DNA of 64,000 nt from Oscillatoria sp. FACHB-1407 (GCF_014697545.1 NZ_JACJSA010000008.1:62001-126000), one strand, 5' to 3'; shown: positions 18,561-28,217, numbered from the stretch's first letter. The notes: a model not told the origin generated them from the sequence alone. Made by a program: numbers and translations.

Positions 18561-18780
18561 TTGTCGCGAAGTGGGTTCATCATGGCAGGTGCGCCCACTT
18601 CACTCATAACATTACTCAATTTGGGGAGAGAAAGAGTAAGGGTAGAGGGGTGAATGAGTGGATTGGTAGAAGGGTGAACCCAGGTTTGGCTCATCTGCCC
18701 TCCGACTCAAATCCTCTCCTCGTCTTTGCCCTACTTCTTGCTCTCTCCTTTTGCCTTCTCTTATGCTCTTAAATGTCTTT

Positions 18781-19272
18781 ATGAAACACGCTATTTCCCC
18801 GGTGTTGTGCCTACTGCTGCTAGGGGGGGCGATCGCCAGTTGCGCGAAGCCCGACCCGCAAACTCAACTCTTGCAAACGAAAGATTGCATCGAGTGCGAT
18901 CTGCAAGGCATGGATTTTAGTCAAGCTGACTTAAGTCAAGCCAAACTGAACCAGGCAAATCTCAGCAACGCCAACCTCAGTGGTACGGATTTGAGTCAAG
19001 CTTTGTTAGACAGCACGAATCTGAGTAACGCCAACCTGAGCGGCGCGAACCTCAGCACGGCGGGGCTTGCTTCTGCCACTCTCAAAGATGCCGATCTGAC
19101 AGGTGCCAATTTGGAAGGGGCATTTTTGAGAACGGCTGACTTGAGCAACGCCAATCTCAGCGGCGCGAATCTCACGAATAGCGACTTGACCGGAGCCATC
19201 TTGACCAACACCAACTTAGAGGGTGCCACTTTGAAGGGGGCGATTATGCCCGATGGCAGCATTCATGAGTAG
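18781..19272 (+). CDS. Pentapeptide-repeat lipoprotein
   Basis: A 163-residue secreted lipoprotein. The signal peptide MKHAISPVLCLLLLGGAIASC ends in a lipobox cysteine. The mature part is almost entirely A(D/N)LXX pentapeptide repeats, such as ANLSGTDLSQALLDSTNLSN and ADLTGANLEGAFL, which fold into a right-handed quadrilateral beta-helix of about four or more coils. Pentapeptide lipoproteins of this kind are frequent in cyanobacteria and their roles are mostly unknown. It lies between futA and the convergent futB, so a role in the iron system is possible. An ATG at 18763 is an alternative start. Confidence 0.88.
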   Translation: MKHAISPVLCLLLLGGAIASCAKPDPQTQLLQTKDCIECDLQGMDFSQADLSQAKLNQANLSNANLSGTDLSQALLDSTNLSNANLSGANLSTAGLASATLKDADLTGANLEGAFLRTADLSNANLSGANLTNSDLTGAILTNTNLEGATLKGAIMPDGSIHE

Positions 19273-19290
19273 AAAGGAGACCTAACAAGA

Positions 19291-19312
19291 GAGATGCGAT
19301 TAATCGCGTCTC
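19291..19312. repeat. Palindrome copy 1 (core GCGATTAATCGC)
   Basis: GAGATGCGATTAATCGCGTCTC has near-perfect dyad symmetry. It sits between the convergent pentapeptide lipoprotein gene and futB. It belongs to a twelve-member family in this window. Confidence 0.85.
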
Positions 19313-19345
19313 TCCTCGTGGGGGATCTGCTCAAAACTCAAAACT

Positions 19346-20995
19346 CTAACTGCGTGCCATTTGCCGACTTAAAAGAATGACAGGAATCACTCCCACAGCG
19401 ACGATCGCCAGAGCGGGAGCAGCAGCTTCGGCGAGGCGTTCATCCGCAGCAAGGTGATAAACCCGTACGGCTAGTGTGTCGAAGTTAAAGGGTCGAACGA
19501 TGAGAGTAGCGGGTAACTCTTTCATCACATCGACAAAAACGAGGATAGCCGCCGTGAGCAATCCCCCTCGAATCAAGGGCGCATGGATTTTGAGCAGGGT
19601 GCTGCTGGGAGTGTGACCCAGGGAACGAGCCGCATCATCCAGACTGGGTTTGACTCGACCCAGGCTAGACTCGACTGACCCCAGGGCGATCGCCAGAAAT
19701 CGCACGAGATAGGCAAACACCAGCGCAATAATCGTGCCGCTTAGTAACAACCCTGTGGAGATACCAATCGTATTTCGCAGGGTGGCATCGATGGCGTTGT
19801 CCAATCTGCCCATGGGGACGAGCACACCAACCGCAATGACGGAACCGGGCACAGCGTAGCCAATGGAAGCAATTCGCACGGCTAAAACCGTTCCAACCGT
19901 TGGCTGTAGGCGGATGCCGTATGCCAGGATGAGGGCGATCGCGACTCCCACAATGGCGGTCAACGCTGCCAGGGTAAAACTATTGCGGGCAAAGCTCCAG
20001 AAGCGATCGTCCGTCAGTTGCCCCAGGTTGTTCAGCGTCATGTGAAGCAACACACCTGCCGGGACGAAAAAGCCCAGTGTCAGGGGCAAGAGGCAAACCA
20101 GTTGAGCGATCGCCGCCCGCCAACTCCGGAGTTGATGTTTGGGAGGGGTTTGAGAACGGGTGTGATGGTAACGCGCCTGTCGCCGAAACCAACGTTCTAC
20201 AAGAATCAGGCCAGTAATGAATAAGAGCAACACCGCTGCTAGTTGAGAGGCAGCCAACCGTTCGCCCATGCCAAACCAGGTGCGATAGATCCCGGTGGTG
20301 AAGGTATCGACACCAAAGAATTCGACCGTACCAAAGTCGCTCAGTGTTTCCATCAGAGCCAGGGCAACCCCAGCTGCGATCGCCGGACGCGCCAGGGGCA
20401 GTGCCACGCGATAAAAGCTTTGCCACGGAGTGCAGCCCAGACTGCGGCTTGCCTCAAGTGTGCAGGTTGATTGCTCTAAAAATGCCGTTCGAGCTAACAG
20501 GTAGACGTAGGGATAAAGCACCAGCGTCAACATCAACACCGCCCCACCCAGCGAGCGAATGTCGGGGAACCAGTAGTCGCTGACCCGTTCCCAGCCAAAC
20601 AGCGATCGCAGGAACCCCTGGACAGGTCCATAAAACTCCAGCAACTCAGTGTAAACGTACGCCAACAAATAAGCAGGAGCCGCTAATGGTAGAAGCAATC
20701 CCCACTCTAGCCAACGGCTTCCTTTGAACTGGCAGCAGGTAACGAGCCAAGCGGTGCTGACCCCAATCAGGCTCACTCCCAGACCAACCCCCAGCATCAG
20801 CCCCACCGAATTCAACACATAACGCCCCAGAACGGTTGCGACCAAATGTGCCCAGACCTCACGGGTCGGCGCGAACAGGCTACTCAACACGAATAGAATC
20901 GGGGTTGCCGGGAGGAGGGCGATCGCGCCTACCAGCAATACCCATCCATTGAGTCCAGGGAATGAAGGTCGGCGATTGAGATTTTGGAGAGACAT
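19346..20995 (-). CDS. futB: Ferric iron ABC transporter permease
   Basis: FutB is the inner-membrane channel of the ferric-iron ABC importer. The 549-residue protein has about twelve helices arranged as two fused permease halves. Each half carries the cytoplasmic EAA loop that couples to the ATPase: EASRSLGCTPWQSFYRVALP in the first and DAARSLGHTPSSTLLKIHAP in the second. This is the long fused form usual in iron/thiamine/spermidine-type (CysTW/FbpB) permeases. The gene converges with the lipoprotein and is divergent from futC, so futA, futB and futC lie in three transcription units. Confidence 0.93.
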   Translation of the reverse strand: MSLQNLNRRPSFPGLNGWVLLVGAIALLPATPILFVLSSLFAPTREVWAHLVATVLGRYVLNSVGLMLGVGLGVSLIGVSTAWLVTCCQFKGSRWLEWGLLLPLAAPAYLLAYVYTELLEFYGPVQGFLRSLFGWERVSDYWFPDIRSLGGAVLMLTLVLYPYVYLLARTAFLEQSTCTLEASRSLGCTPWQSFYRVALPLARPAIAAGVALALMETLSDFGTVEFFGVDTFTTGIYRTWFGMGERLAASQLAAVLLLFITGLILVERWFRRQARYHHTRSQTPPKHQLRSWRAAIAQLVCLLPLTLGFFVPAGVLLHMTLNNLGQLTDDRFWSFARNSFTLAALTAIVGVAIALILAYGIRLQPTVGTVLAVRIASIGYAVPGSVIAVGVLVPMGRLDNAIDATLRNTIGISTGLLLSGTIIALVFAYLVRFLAIALGSVESSLGRVKPSLDDAARSLGHTPSSTLLKIHAPLIRGGLLTAAILVFVDVMKELPATLIVRPFNFDTLAVRVYHLAADERLAEAAAPALAIVAVGVIPVILLSRQMARS

Positions 20996-21298
20996 GGAGG
21001 GTTAATGGTCAGTAGTCAATGGTTAATGGTCAGTGGTCAATGGTTAATAGTGAATGGTCAATGGTTGGTGATTGATGGTCAGTAGTCAATGGTCAATGGT
21101 CAATGGTTGGTGATTGGGTAATCGTTGAGAAGGCTGAGTGTGGTTTAGTTGCGCCTACTGAAAATTGAGTGCTGATTAATCGCTGTATCCTTCTGCCCTT
21201 TGTCTTGTACTAAACTCAGGTGGCATTAGTGATGAACAATTGACGATTGACCAACGACGATTGACCCTTGACCGACGACGATTGACCCTTGACTAGTA
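20996..21298. repeat. Heptad arrays in the futB-futC intergenic region
   Basis: Two arrays of 7-bp units lie between the divergent futB and futC genes. The first (about 21001-21116) is built from GGTCAAT, GGTTAAT and AGTCAGT variants. The second (about 21237-21298) is built from ATTGACC-type units with ACGACG spacers. They belong to the STRR-type repeats that also occur at 24.1, 40.05, 49.0 and 60.9-61.2 kb. Short AT-rich promoter-like DNA lies between and after them. Confidence 0.85.
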
Positions 21299-21317
21299 AC
21301 AAATGAGAATTAATATC
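21299..21317 (+). promoter_or_regulatory. Possible Fur box upstream of futC
   Basis: The 19-mer ACAAATGAGAATTAATATC matches 13 of 19 positions of the classical Fur consensus and lies about 70 bases before the futC start. It would fit iron-repressed control of the importer. The match is moderate and was judged by eye. Confidence 0.35.
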
Positions 21318-21386
21318 AAAAACCACTTTACTATGAAGCCGGAATTGTTGATGATTTGAAAGCACTCTGACACTGAAAGCCCGTCC

Positions 21387-22442
21387 ATGAGCCTGTCTGC
21401 TATCTTGCAACTCGATGGTATTTATCGACAATTTCCGCGATCGCCCCAACCTGCCGTTCAAGGGGTATCGCTAAGTTTGCAGCAGGGCGATTTGTTGGGT
21501 TTGTTGGGTCCGTCGGGCTGTGGCAAAACGACGCTGTTGCGGTTAATCGCTGGATTTGAGCAACCTCAGTCAGGGGCGATCGCCCTGGGGGGACGGACGG
21601 TTGCTGGCGATGGCGTGTGGGTTCCTCCAGAGCAGCGCGATGTGGGGATGGTGTTTCAGGACTATGCGCTGTTTCCCCATTTGACGGTCGCTGAGAATAT
21701 TGCCTTTGGCTTGCAACAACGGGGAGCAACTGCCAAAGAGTTAGTGAAGGAGCGAGTCAAGGAGGCGATCGCACTAATTGGCTTGAGTGGCACGGAACAG
21801 CGATATCCCCATGAGCTATCGGGCGGGCAACAACAGCGAATTGCGCTGGCTCGTGCGCTGGCTCCCCGTCCCAAAATCATTTTGCTAGATGAACCCCTGA
21901 GCAATCTGGATGTGCAGGTGCGGTGGCGATTGCGTCAGGAGGTGCGGGATATCCTCAAAGCGACCAATACCTCTGGGGTATTTGTCACCCATGACCAGGA
22001 AGAAGCTCTGTCGATCGCCGATCAGGTGGCGGTGATGCGGCAGGGACAGTTGGAGCAAATTGGCACACCAGAAGAGATTTATCGCCATCCCACATCGCGG
22101 TTTGTGGCGGAGTTTGTCACCCAAGCCAACTTTATTCCTGCTCAACGGTCTGAACGAGGGTGGGAAACTGAGATTGGTATGTTCCCGGCTTCAGCCGATG
22201 ATGTCAGCCTGTCAGCAGGCGATCTAATGCTCTGTCAGGAAGACCTTCAATTAGAGCTAGATGCGACTGGGGAAGTGGTGGTGCGCGATCGCCAGTTTTT
22301 GGGGCGGGAGTATTGCTACTGGTTGCAGACGCGATCGGGCAAGGTCCTGTATGCCCGGACTCCTGCAACCTTTGTGCTGGCGGTTGGAACAGCAGTAAGG
22401 ATATCTGCAACTCGGCTTAAAGTTTTTCCGGCAGATCGATAG
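21387..22442 (+). CDS. futC: Ferric iron ABC transporter ATP-binding protein
   Basis: This 351-residue ATPase powers the FutAB importer. Walker A GPSGCGKTT is at 41-49, the Q-loop is in MVFQDYALFPHL, the signature LSGGQQQR is at 144-151, Walker B ILLDEP is at 165-170 and the switch His is in VFVTHDQEEAL. The C-terminal quarter forms the TOBE-like regulatory domain. The family (FbpC/CysA-like) often transports ferric ions, and the neighbourhood of futA and futB fixes the substrate assignment. A possible Fur box lies upstream. Confidence 0.93.
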   Translation: MSLSAILQLDGIYRQFPRSPQPAVQGVSLSLQQGDLLGLLGPSGCGKTTLLRLIAGFEQPQSGAIALGGRTVAGDGVWVPPEQRDVGMVFQDYALFPHLTVAENIAFGLQQRGATAKELVKERVKEAIALIGLSGTEQRYPHELSGGQQQRIALARALAPRPKIILLDEPLSNLDVQVRWRLRQEVRDILKATNTSGVFVTHDQEEALSIADQVAVMRQGQLEQIGTPEEIYRHPTSRFVAEFVTQANFIPAQRSERGWETEIGMFPASADDVSLSAGDLMLCQEDLQLELDATGEVVVRDRQFLGREYCYWLQTRSGKVLYARTPATFVLAVGTAVRISATRLKVFPADR

Positions 22443-22479
22443 ATCGATAGAGGGATAAAGGGGTGATAGTGAATCGTAA

Positions 22480-22499
22480 AGCCGCGATTAATCGCGGCT
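22480..22499. repeat. Palindrome copy 2 (variant AGCCGCGATTAATCGCGGCT)
   Basis: A perfect 20-bp palindrome with GC-compensated arm changes, between the convergent futC and GH57 genes. Paired changes in both arms show that the stem, not only the sequence, is kept. Confidence 0.9.
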
Positions 22500-22536
22500 C
22501 TCTTCTCTCTACTCCCGACTCCCGACTCCCCTACTC

Positions 22537-24036
22537 CTAAAAATCATGGGTGAGAATAGCTTCACCGCGTCGGTGCAGTTCGCGGGCATACTCCGTCCAG
22601 GCACCCTGCCCCCAATAGCGGAAACAACTCGTTTGTAACAAGAGGTTGTGCAATAAGGCGTTGCGGTAGCGGGTTTGCTGAGTGAGAGAAGGATCGGCAG
22701 CTAATAGAGGGTCGATCGCCTGATGAAAACGGGCACTGAGTTCGGTCATGGGCGTGAGCACGTTTTCGTAGCCCTTGACCCAACTGAGGTTATTCGTCCA
22801 GGAGCTACCATCCATATGGAAGTTAGGGTTTTCTTGTTTGAGGGCATTGATGGTTTGAGCGACTAACTCTGGGGTGGGGCGATCGGAGTCAACTCGGCTC
22901 CAGATGTGGTGTTGTCCCACCGCTTGACAGGTGGGGTAGTCGTCGGGGTTACAGCCTGTCGCTTCGATCAGTTCCAAATACTCCGTGCCGTTCATGCCCA
23001 CAGTACCGCGATTGCCCTGACCTCGCAGGTCGTACCAGGCGGTTTTAAAGGCATTGGGAAACTCATTCATCATCACCCCACCATTTTCACCGTCCCCAAT
23101 TTGGGACACCAGGGGCGGAATGGAGACACCGCTGATGGTTTGACGGTTCAGCGTCTTGGCTTCGTAATAAGGCTGCATTTGCCCCACCAGTTTGGTGTCT
23201 GACCCCTGCGTTTTAATCAAAGCGGTGATGCTAATGGTTTCCCCGTGAGAATTGCGGGCAACAAGTCGATGGGGGATATGTTTGTAACCCAGCGATTCGC
23301 CAGTCAGGGTTTCAACGGAATGTTCTTGTACGAGAATCCAACGGTAGCCGCACTCCTTCAGGGCTTTGACGAATTCATAGAGGGTGTCGGGGTGATTGGG
23401 CAGATGCATCTCTGGCGGTGAGAAGCCTTTGACTCGCGCCAGTGCATCCCAGCCAAAGATGGCGGCAAAGTGGTGTTGCCACGCTTGAATGTGGAGTTTC
23501 AGGTCGGGAATGGGAGTAGAGGGAGCAACCGCATGGCTCCACATCGTACCCAACCACTCCACATAAGGTTGGTAAGTCGGGTCGCAAGCGATCCGTTTGA
23601 GGGAATTGAGCACGTCGTCTCGTCCCATTTGCCGCAAACCCCAGAGCAAGTTGCCAGAGTAGTCGAGCATGACTCGTGGGTTACAGCCCTGACTGACTAA
23701 CTCTGGGATAAACTCTCCCATGCGGGAATAGCACCAGGCAAACACCCCGGCGTTGTGATTATCACCTTCGCCCTGATGCTCAAACATATATTGCAAGTTG
23801 CTGATCAACTCGCCGTTTGCTCCGGCTGGAATGGTGGGTTGGTGCATGTGGAGGGCGATCGCAAATCCGGCGGTAACATTCTCCAATTGCAGGTTGGTCT
23901 TGGGCAGAAACACCGCTTTGGACTGTTGCGTCACATTCAATACCTGTGATTCCCAACCACTGAGATTGGGCAACCCATCGACAAGTTCGGGGAAATCAGG
24001 AGTCGTTTCGGTGCTGGATGAAGGGGCAGATAGCAT
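22537..24036 (-). CDS. Glycoside hydrolase family 57 protein
   Basis: A 499-residue GH57 (alpha-amylase/4-alpha-glucanotransferase/branching-type) protein. The N-terminal block FAIALHMHQPTIPAG and the following aromatic and acidic blocks (FSPPEMHLPNHP, then YEFVKALKECGYRWILVQEHS) match the family's conserved regions near the N-terminus and the nucleophile region. The family acts on alpha-1,4 or 1,6 glucans, which fits the glycogen genes further along, but the exact activity cannot be told. An AGGAG site precedes the ATG. The gene stands alone on the minus strand. Confidence 0.85.
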   Translation of the reverse strand: MLSAPSSSTETTPDFPELVDGLPNLSGWESQVLNVTQQSKAVFLPKTNLQLENVTAGFAIALHMHQPTIPAGANGELISNLQYMFEHQGEGDNHNAGVFAWCYSRMGEFIPELVSQGCNPRVMLDYSGNLLWGLRQMGRDDVLNSLKRIACDPTYQPYVEWLGTMWSHAVAPSTPIPDLKLHIQAWQHHFAAIFGWDALARVKGFSPPEMHLPNHPDTLYEFVKALKECGYRWILVQEHSVETLTGESLGYKHIPHRLVARNSHGETISITALIKTQGSDTKLVGQMQPYYEAKTLNRQTISGVSIPPLVSQIGDGENGGVMMNEFPNAFKTAWYDLRGQGNRGTVGMNGTEYLELIEATGCNPDDYPTCQAVGQHHIWSRVDSDRPTPELVAQTINALKQENPNFHMDGSSWTNNLSWVKGYENVLTPMTELSARFHQAIDPLLAADPSLTQQTRYRNALLHNLLLQTSCFRYWGQGAWTEYARELHRRGEAILTHDF

Positions 24037-24082
24037 AAGGTCTTCTCCTGGGTGATGGGCACTGCTGTCAGTTTAGATCACT

Positions 24083-24126
24083 GGGGAGTAGGGAGTGGGG
24101 AGTGGGGAGTGGGGAGTAGGGGAGTA
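24083..24126. repeat. GGGGAGT heptad array
   Basis: Six heptads of the GGGGAGT/AGGGAGT type, upstream of the GH57 gene and within the region divergent to the NTPase gene. Members of this family also occur at 49.1 kb (opposite orientation), 54.1 kb and at the 3' end of parA. Confidence 0.9.
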
Positions 24127-24140
24127 AGGGAGGAGAGGAG

Positions 24141-24160
24141 AGACGCGATTAATCGCGTCT
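24141..24160. repeat. Palindrome copy 3 (AGACGCGATTAATCGCGTCT)
   Basis: A perfect 20-bp palindrome in the region between the divergent GH57 and NTPase genes. Its position in a divergent region shows that this family is not confined to sites of transcription termination. Confidence 0.9.
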
Positions 24161-24178
24161 TTACGGATCTCTATTCCC

Positions 24179-24242
24179 CTGTCACCCCTTCACCCTGTCA
24201 CCCTGTCACCCGTCACCCGTCACCTCGTCACCCCATCACCTC
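24179..24242. repeat. GTCACCC heptad array
   Basis: About nine units of GTCACCC and close variants (CTGTCACC, TTCACC, CATCACC) lie in the 356-base gap before the NTPase gene. With the GGGGAGT array and palindrome they leave about 150 bases (24243-24392) of unique promoter-like DNA. Confidence 0.8.
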
Positions 24243-24392
24243 CTAATTTCATCCGGATGCGGGGGTAATGCTGCCGTAGAGGACTAAATGGGTGATGCGA
24301 TCGCCCAGGGTGGAAATTTTTCTCTAACTATAAAAAAGAGCGGGTAGCTGCGTTCCCGCCAGTGTTACAGCTATTTCACAAGGGTTGTCATC

Positions 24393-27300
24393 ATGACGGC
24401 AAGAGTGCCGACTACGCTTATCAACAGTTTGCAGTTAGCAAAGCAGGGTGATGCAGAGGCGATCGCCGCTTTGGTCAATCGGGCATTGCAACCTCGGAAC
24501 ATTCATGTGGTAGCCGTGTCGGTTGAGGATGAACGGCTGCATCTGGTGTTGGAGTCGGCGCAGGCACCGGATCAGGAAACCGTAGTGCCGTTTATCCGGC
24601 AGAGCATCAACCAATTGGGAACCGAGGCGATTCGGGCCGTGGTGCTCTACGGAAAAGCACAGGATCAGTCAACCCAGGCGTGGCAACAGGAAATTGTGTT
24701 GGAAAGCCCTGCCACGGTGGAAGGCGATCGCATTGTCCCCCACTATGGCGGTGAAATAGAGCGATCGCAAGCATTCGGAGCAGAGTCAACCAGCAAGACA
24801 ACCGTCGCAGAACTGCCTGCAACCTGGCTGGAACCCGATCTGGAAAATAGCGCACGAGTAGCCGTCGGTAACAAATTGCTGCACCAAACCTCCCATGGCG
24901 GGGTAGTCAACCTAGCTCCAGGGTTTCGGCGACTGGTGGTGCGATCGCGCCAGGTTTTGACGCCAGCCCAGGGTAGCGAATCGTTCCCCGATTTGCTCGA
25001 TCGCCAGCTTGAGCGGGAGGAGGCGATCGCCGCATTGCTGGCGGGTTCCTCTGTGGCATTTTTTGGCGAAACGGGGTCGGGCAAAACGGCTCTATTGCGA
25101 TCGCTAGCACACCACACCGAGCTAACAGGTGCCTTTCGCGATGGGATCGTGTATCAGCGTGGACGGTTCCACTCCGCCAGCGACCTGTTGCAGTCGTTAT
25201 TCGATGCCTTCTTTGAGTGCGATACTACGCTCCCCACCCGCCCCACCGCCGATGAATTGCGTCAGGCGTTTCAGAGCCATCGTGCTCTGGCGGTCTTAGA
25301 TGATGTGGATTTGCCTGAATCTGAGGTGGCTCAACTGCACACTCTACCCGGATTAGTGATTCTCTCGGCGAGTCAGGAGCGGCAGTTGTGGAATCGGGTC
25401 AACGCCATGCCGATGTTAGGGTTGCCGTTAAACGATGCCCTGACACTGGTAGAACGAGGACTGGGGCGATCGCGGACCGCCGACGAACGCCCAGATGCGG
25501 AGGTGCTGTGCAATCTGGTGCAGGGGCACCCGCTGCGGATTCTGCAACTGACAGCACTGGTGCGCGAGGAGGGGCAAACCCTGGCAGTGTTAGTCCAGCG
25601 ATTGCGTCTGGCTCCCTCAGTGGATGCTCTGCCACTCAAGGCGGCGGTGTCTTTGCCAGAGGCAGAGCGGCGCGTGCTGGCGGTGTTGGTGGTGCTGGAT
25701 GGCATCTCCGTCCGCATGGAGCATCTGGCAGCCCTGACCGGATTGCCTAACATTCAAACCATTCTCGCCACGCTGACACGACGTTATCTGGTACTCAACG
25801 ACAAGGCTCGCTATTACCTGTCACAGCCCGTCGTCGCTGCCCTGCGACCCGCCTGGAATTTGAGCCAGTGGACACAGCGGGTGATCACCTATTTCTATCG
25901 TTGGTTAGAGCGGCAAGCTCAGCCCGATGCTCTGGTGCCCGAACTGGAGGTGTTGTTGCAGGTATTGCGGTTGGCGATGACCACCCAACAACCCAACGTA
26001 GTGCTGCGACTGGCACAGGCTCTCGACCCGGTGTTGCTCTCGACAGGTCGATGGAGTGCCTGGGAGCAGGCGTGGCAATGGGCGTTGCAGGCAGGGCGAT
26101 CGCTCCAAGATCCAGCAGCCATGGCAACAGCACTCCACCAGTTGGGAACTCGTGCTCTGTTGCTGGACGATCCCCTGACGGCACATACCTACTTAACAGA
26201 AGCGTTGCAACTGCGCGACTCTCTGGGCGATCGCCCTGGAGGTGCGGCTACCCGTCACAATCTGGAGTTGGTGCTGACCCTGCCCACGGAGGTTGATCCC
26301 GTTGCAGTCGCGGCTTCCCCTCCCCGACTTCTGCAACGACGTCGGTTCCCGACTCAAGTCGCGATTGTAGTCGGTAGTTTGGGAATGGCGATCGCCGGAA
26401 TGCTCTTGCTGCTCAACCCGTTCCCACGACCTGCCAGTTTTTCCCTCAGTGCCACCCGTCTCGGCTTTGGGGAACAGACCCTCAACACGACCAGCACAAG
26501 TCAGACCATACGCCTGACGAATACCGGGTCACGACCGTTAGACATCACCAGCATTACGCCATCCGGCAACAGCAAAGACGATTTCCAGGTCACGGAGGAT
26601 TGTACCGCTGCGCCGATCGCCCCCAACGATGACTGCACCGTTGAAATCACCTTTACGCCCCAAGCCGAAGGCGATCGCCTCGCCACTGTGCTTATCCTCG
26701 ACCGTGCCGGGGATAATCCTCAAGAACTGCTGTTAAGCGGCATTGGCACACCACCAACGAGTCCCTTTGTGCTCAGCTTTGCCCCCGGTAACGTCACCTT
26801 TGAACCGCAGGTTCTCAACACCGCCAGCAAATCGCAATCCATCATGGTGACCAACACGGGATCAGAGCCAGTGGCGATCGCCAGAGTCACCGTTACCGGA
26901 GAGCAAGCCACCGACTTTGTCAGCACAACCAACTGTGTGAATCTGACCCTGGAACCCCGGCAAACCTGTCGCATTCAGGTGTCTTTTATGCCCAAAGCTC
27001 TCGCCAATCGGCGTGCCAGCGTCTTGATCACCGCCAAAGGAGAATCAGAGCTATTGGCAACCGGAGAATTGCCCGACCAACCACCGCCTTTCTGGAACAT
27101 CCCATTGGGAGGCACCGGAGTTGCACCAACCGCTCAAACCACCCCCAACGCCGCATCGGCTCCTCCATCTGCCCCTCTGGCGGCAGTGCCCAGAGTGAGT
27201 CTGAGCCTGAGCGAAATGTACTTTGGGGCGCAAGGCATTGAGACACGCGCTGAGAAACCCTTGGTGATTGCTAATACGGGTACAGCATCCCTCTACATTG

Positions 27301-28157
27301 ACGACCTGACGATCGCCGGAGAAAACCCCAGAGACTTTGCGATTACCGAGAACACTTGCCTGGGTGGTCCCATCCTCGCCGATGACGGTTGTATTGTTAC
27401 CGTGCGCTTTAGCCCCAGTGCAGCAGGCGATCGCCAGGCTGACCTGGTGATCCGGGATAGTGCCTCCGGTAGCCCAAGGCGGATCGCACTCAGTGGTGTA
27501 GGGTTGGAGCGATCGCCCTCTACAGCAGCGACCCCCACTCCATCCGGTGACTCCTCGCCCACAATTCTCAACTTTGCGGCAACTGATTCCCAGATTAGGG
27601 CAGGTGAATCGGTGCGACTCTGTTATGGCGTTGCCAATGCAAGCCAGGTCGTGATTGAAGGCGTTGGCGACGTTGCTCCCGCCACCGAGGAGTGCGTGAC
27701 GGTGGAACCCGGTCAAACGACCACCTATAACCTGACGGCGATCGGCGCAGACGGACAGGAAGTGACCGCTCAAACAACCGTCCAGGTGACGCCAGCCGAT
27801 GACCCTCCCGCACAACCTGAACCCGGCGCCCCTCTGACCACCCCTCAGTTAATCTCTCCGGGTAGCTCCAATCGCGGAGCCGCACCCGATTTGTTGTCCT
27901 GCAAGAACAGTACGCCACTCACCTGGGAGTCAAGCGGTTCTGGGAGAGACGTATTGACCCTGCAACAGTTCTCAAATCAATATCAGGACTGGATGACGGT
28001 GTTTGAGGAATCCCTACCTTCTGGCACCGATATCACTTCCTGGTTGACACAATATCAGAGCTATGAGTGGCGATGGATGGTGCGATCGGTCGATGGAGCG
28101 GGGCGATCGAGCGAACCGTCTCCCTGGTATTACTTCACTTGTTATGACTTTCAGTAG
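24393..28157 (+). CDS. Large NTPase with one transmembrane helix and three ASH/choice-of-anchor-D repeats
   Basis: A 1254-residue protein of unrecognised function. Residues 1-100 are a small domain seen at the start of cyanobacterial signalling proteins. A STAND/NB-ARC-like NTPase follows, with P-loop GETGSGKT (225-232) and Walker B-like LAVLDDVD (299-306), then helical linkers and a tetratricopeptide-like stretch. One membrane helix (about 653-677, VAIVVGSLGMAIAGMLLLL) separates this from three ASH-type beta-sandwich repeats (about 680-785, 795-900, 935-1040) that share LGFG, TNTGSRPL and CTVEITFTP blocks. An Ig-like module (1060-1135) and a final module with C-terminal YYFTCYDF follow. Cytoplasmic NTPase with an exported tail is the natural topology. 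Codon use and HIP1 content match the chromosome. Confidence 0.8.
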   Translation: MTARVPTTLINSLQLAKQGDAEAIAALVNRALQPRNIHVVAVSVEDERLHLVLESAQAPDQETVVPFIRQSINQLGTEAIRAVVLYGKAQDQSTQAWQQEIVLESPATVEGDRIVPHYGGEIERSQAFGAESTSKTTVAELPATWLEPDLENSARVAVGNKLLHQTSHGGVVNLAPGFRRLVVRSRQVLTPAQGSESFPDLLDRQLEREEAIAALLAGSSVAFFGETGSGKTALLRSLAHHTELTGAFRDGIVYQRGRFHSASDLLQSLFDAFFECDTTLPTRPTADELRQAFQSHRALAVLDDVDLPESEVAQLHTLPGLVILSASQERQLWNRVNAMPMLGLPLNDALTLVERGLGRSRTADERPDAEVLCNLVQGHPLRILQLTALVREEGQTLAVLVQRLRLAPSVDALPLKAAVSLPEAERRVLAVLVVLDGISVRMEHLAALTGLPNIQTILATLTRRYLVLNDKARYYLSQPVVAALRPAWNLSQWTQRVITYFYRWLERQAQPDALVPELEVLLQVLRLAMTTQQPNVVLRLAQALDPVLLSTGRWSAWEQAWQWALQAGRSLQDPAAMATALHQLGTRALLLDDPLTAHTYLTEALQLRDSLGDRPGGAATRHNLELVLTLPTEVDPVAVAASPPRLLQRRRFPTQVAIVVGSLGMAIAGMLLLLNPFPRPASFSLSATRLGFGEQTLNTTSTSQTIRLTNTGSRPLDITSITPSGNSKDDFQVTEDCTAAPIAPNDDCTVEITFTPQAEGDRLATVLILDRAGDNPQELLLSGIGTPPTSPFVLSFAPGNVTFEPQVLNTASKSQSIMVTNTGSEPVAIARVTVTGEQATDFVSTTNCVNLTLEPRQTCRIQVSFMPKALANRRASVLITAKGESELLATGELPDQPPPFWNIPLGGTGVAPTAQTTPNAASAPPSAPLAAVPRVSLSLSEMYFGAQGIETRAEKPLVIANTGTASLYIDDLTIAGENPRDFAITENTCLGGPILADDGCIVTVRFSPSAAGDRQADLVIRDSASGSPRRIALSGVGLERSPSTAATPTPSGDSSPTILNFAATDSQIRAGESVRLCYGVANASQVVIEGVGDVAPATEECVTVEPGQTTTYNLTAIGADGQEVTAQTTVQVTPADDPPAQPEPGAPLTTPQLISPGSSNRGAAPDLLSCKNSTPLTWESSGSGRDVLTLQQFSNQYQDWMTVFEESLPSGTDITSWLTQYQSYEWRWMVRSVDGAGRSSEPSPWYYFTCYDFQ

Positions 28158-28217
28158 GAGTGATGGGGTTGAGGGGTAAGGGGGTAAAGGGGTAGAGGGG
28201 TGATAGGTGAACCGTAA

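Noticed and set aside
27051-27815. Minus-strand frame of 254 codons
   Set aside because: It is the complement of the ASH repeats of the large NTPase gene.
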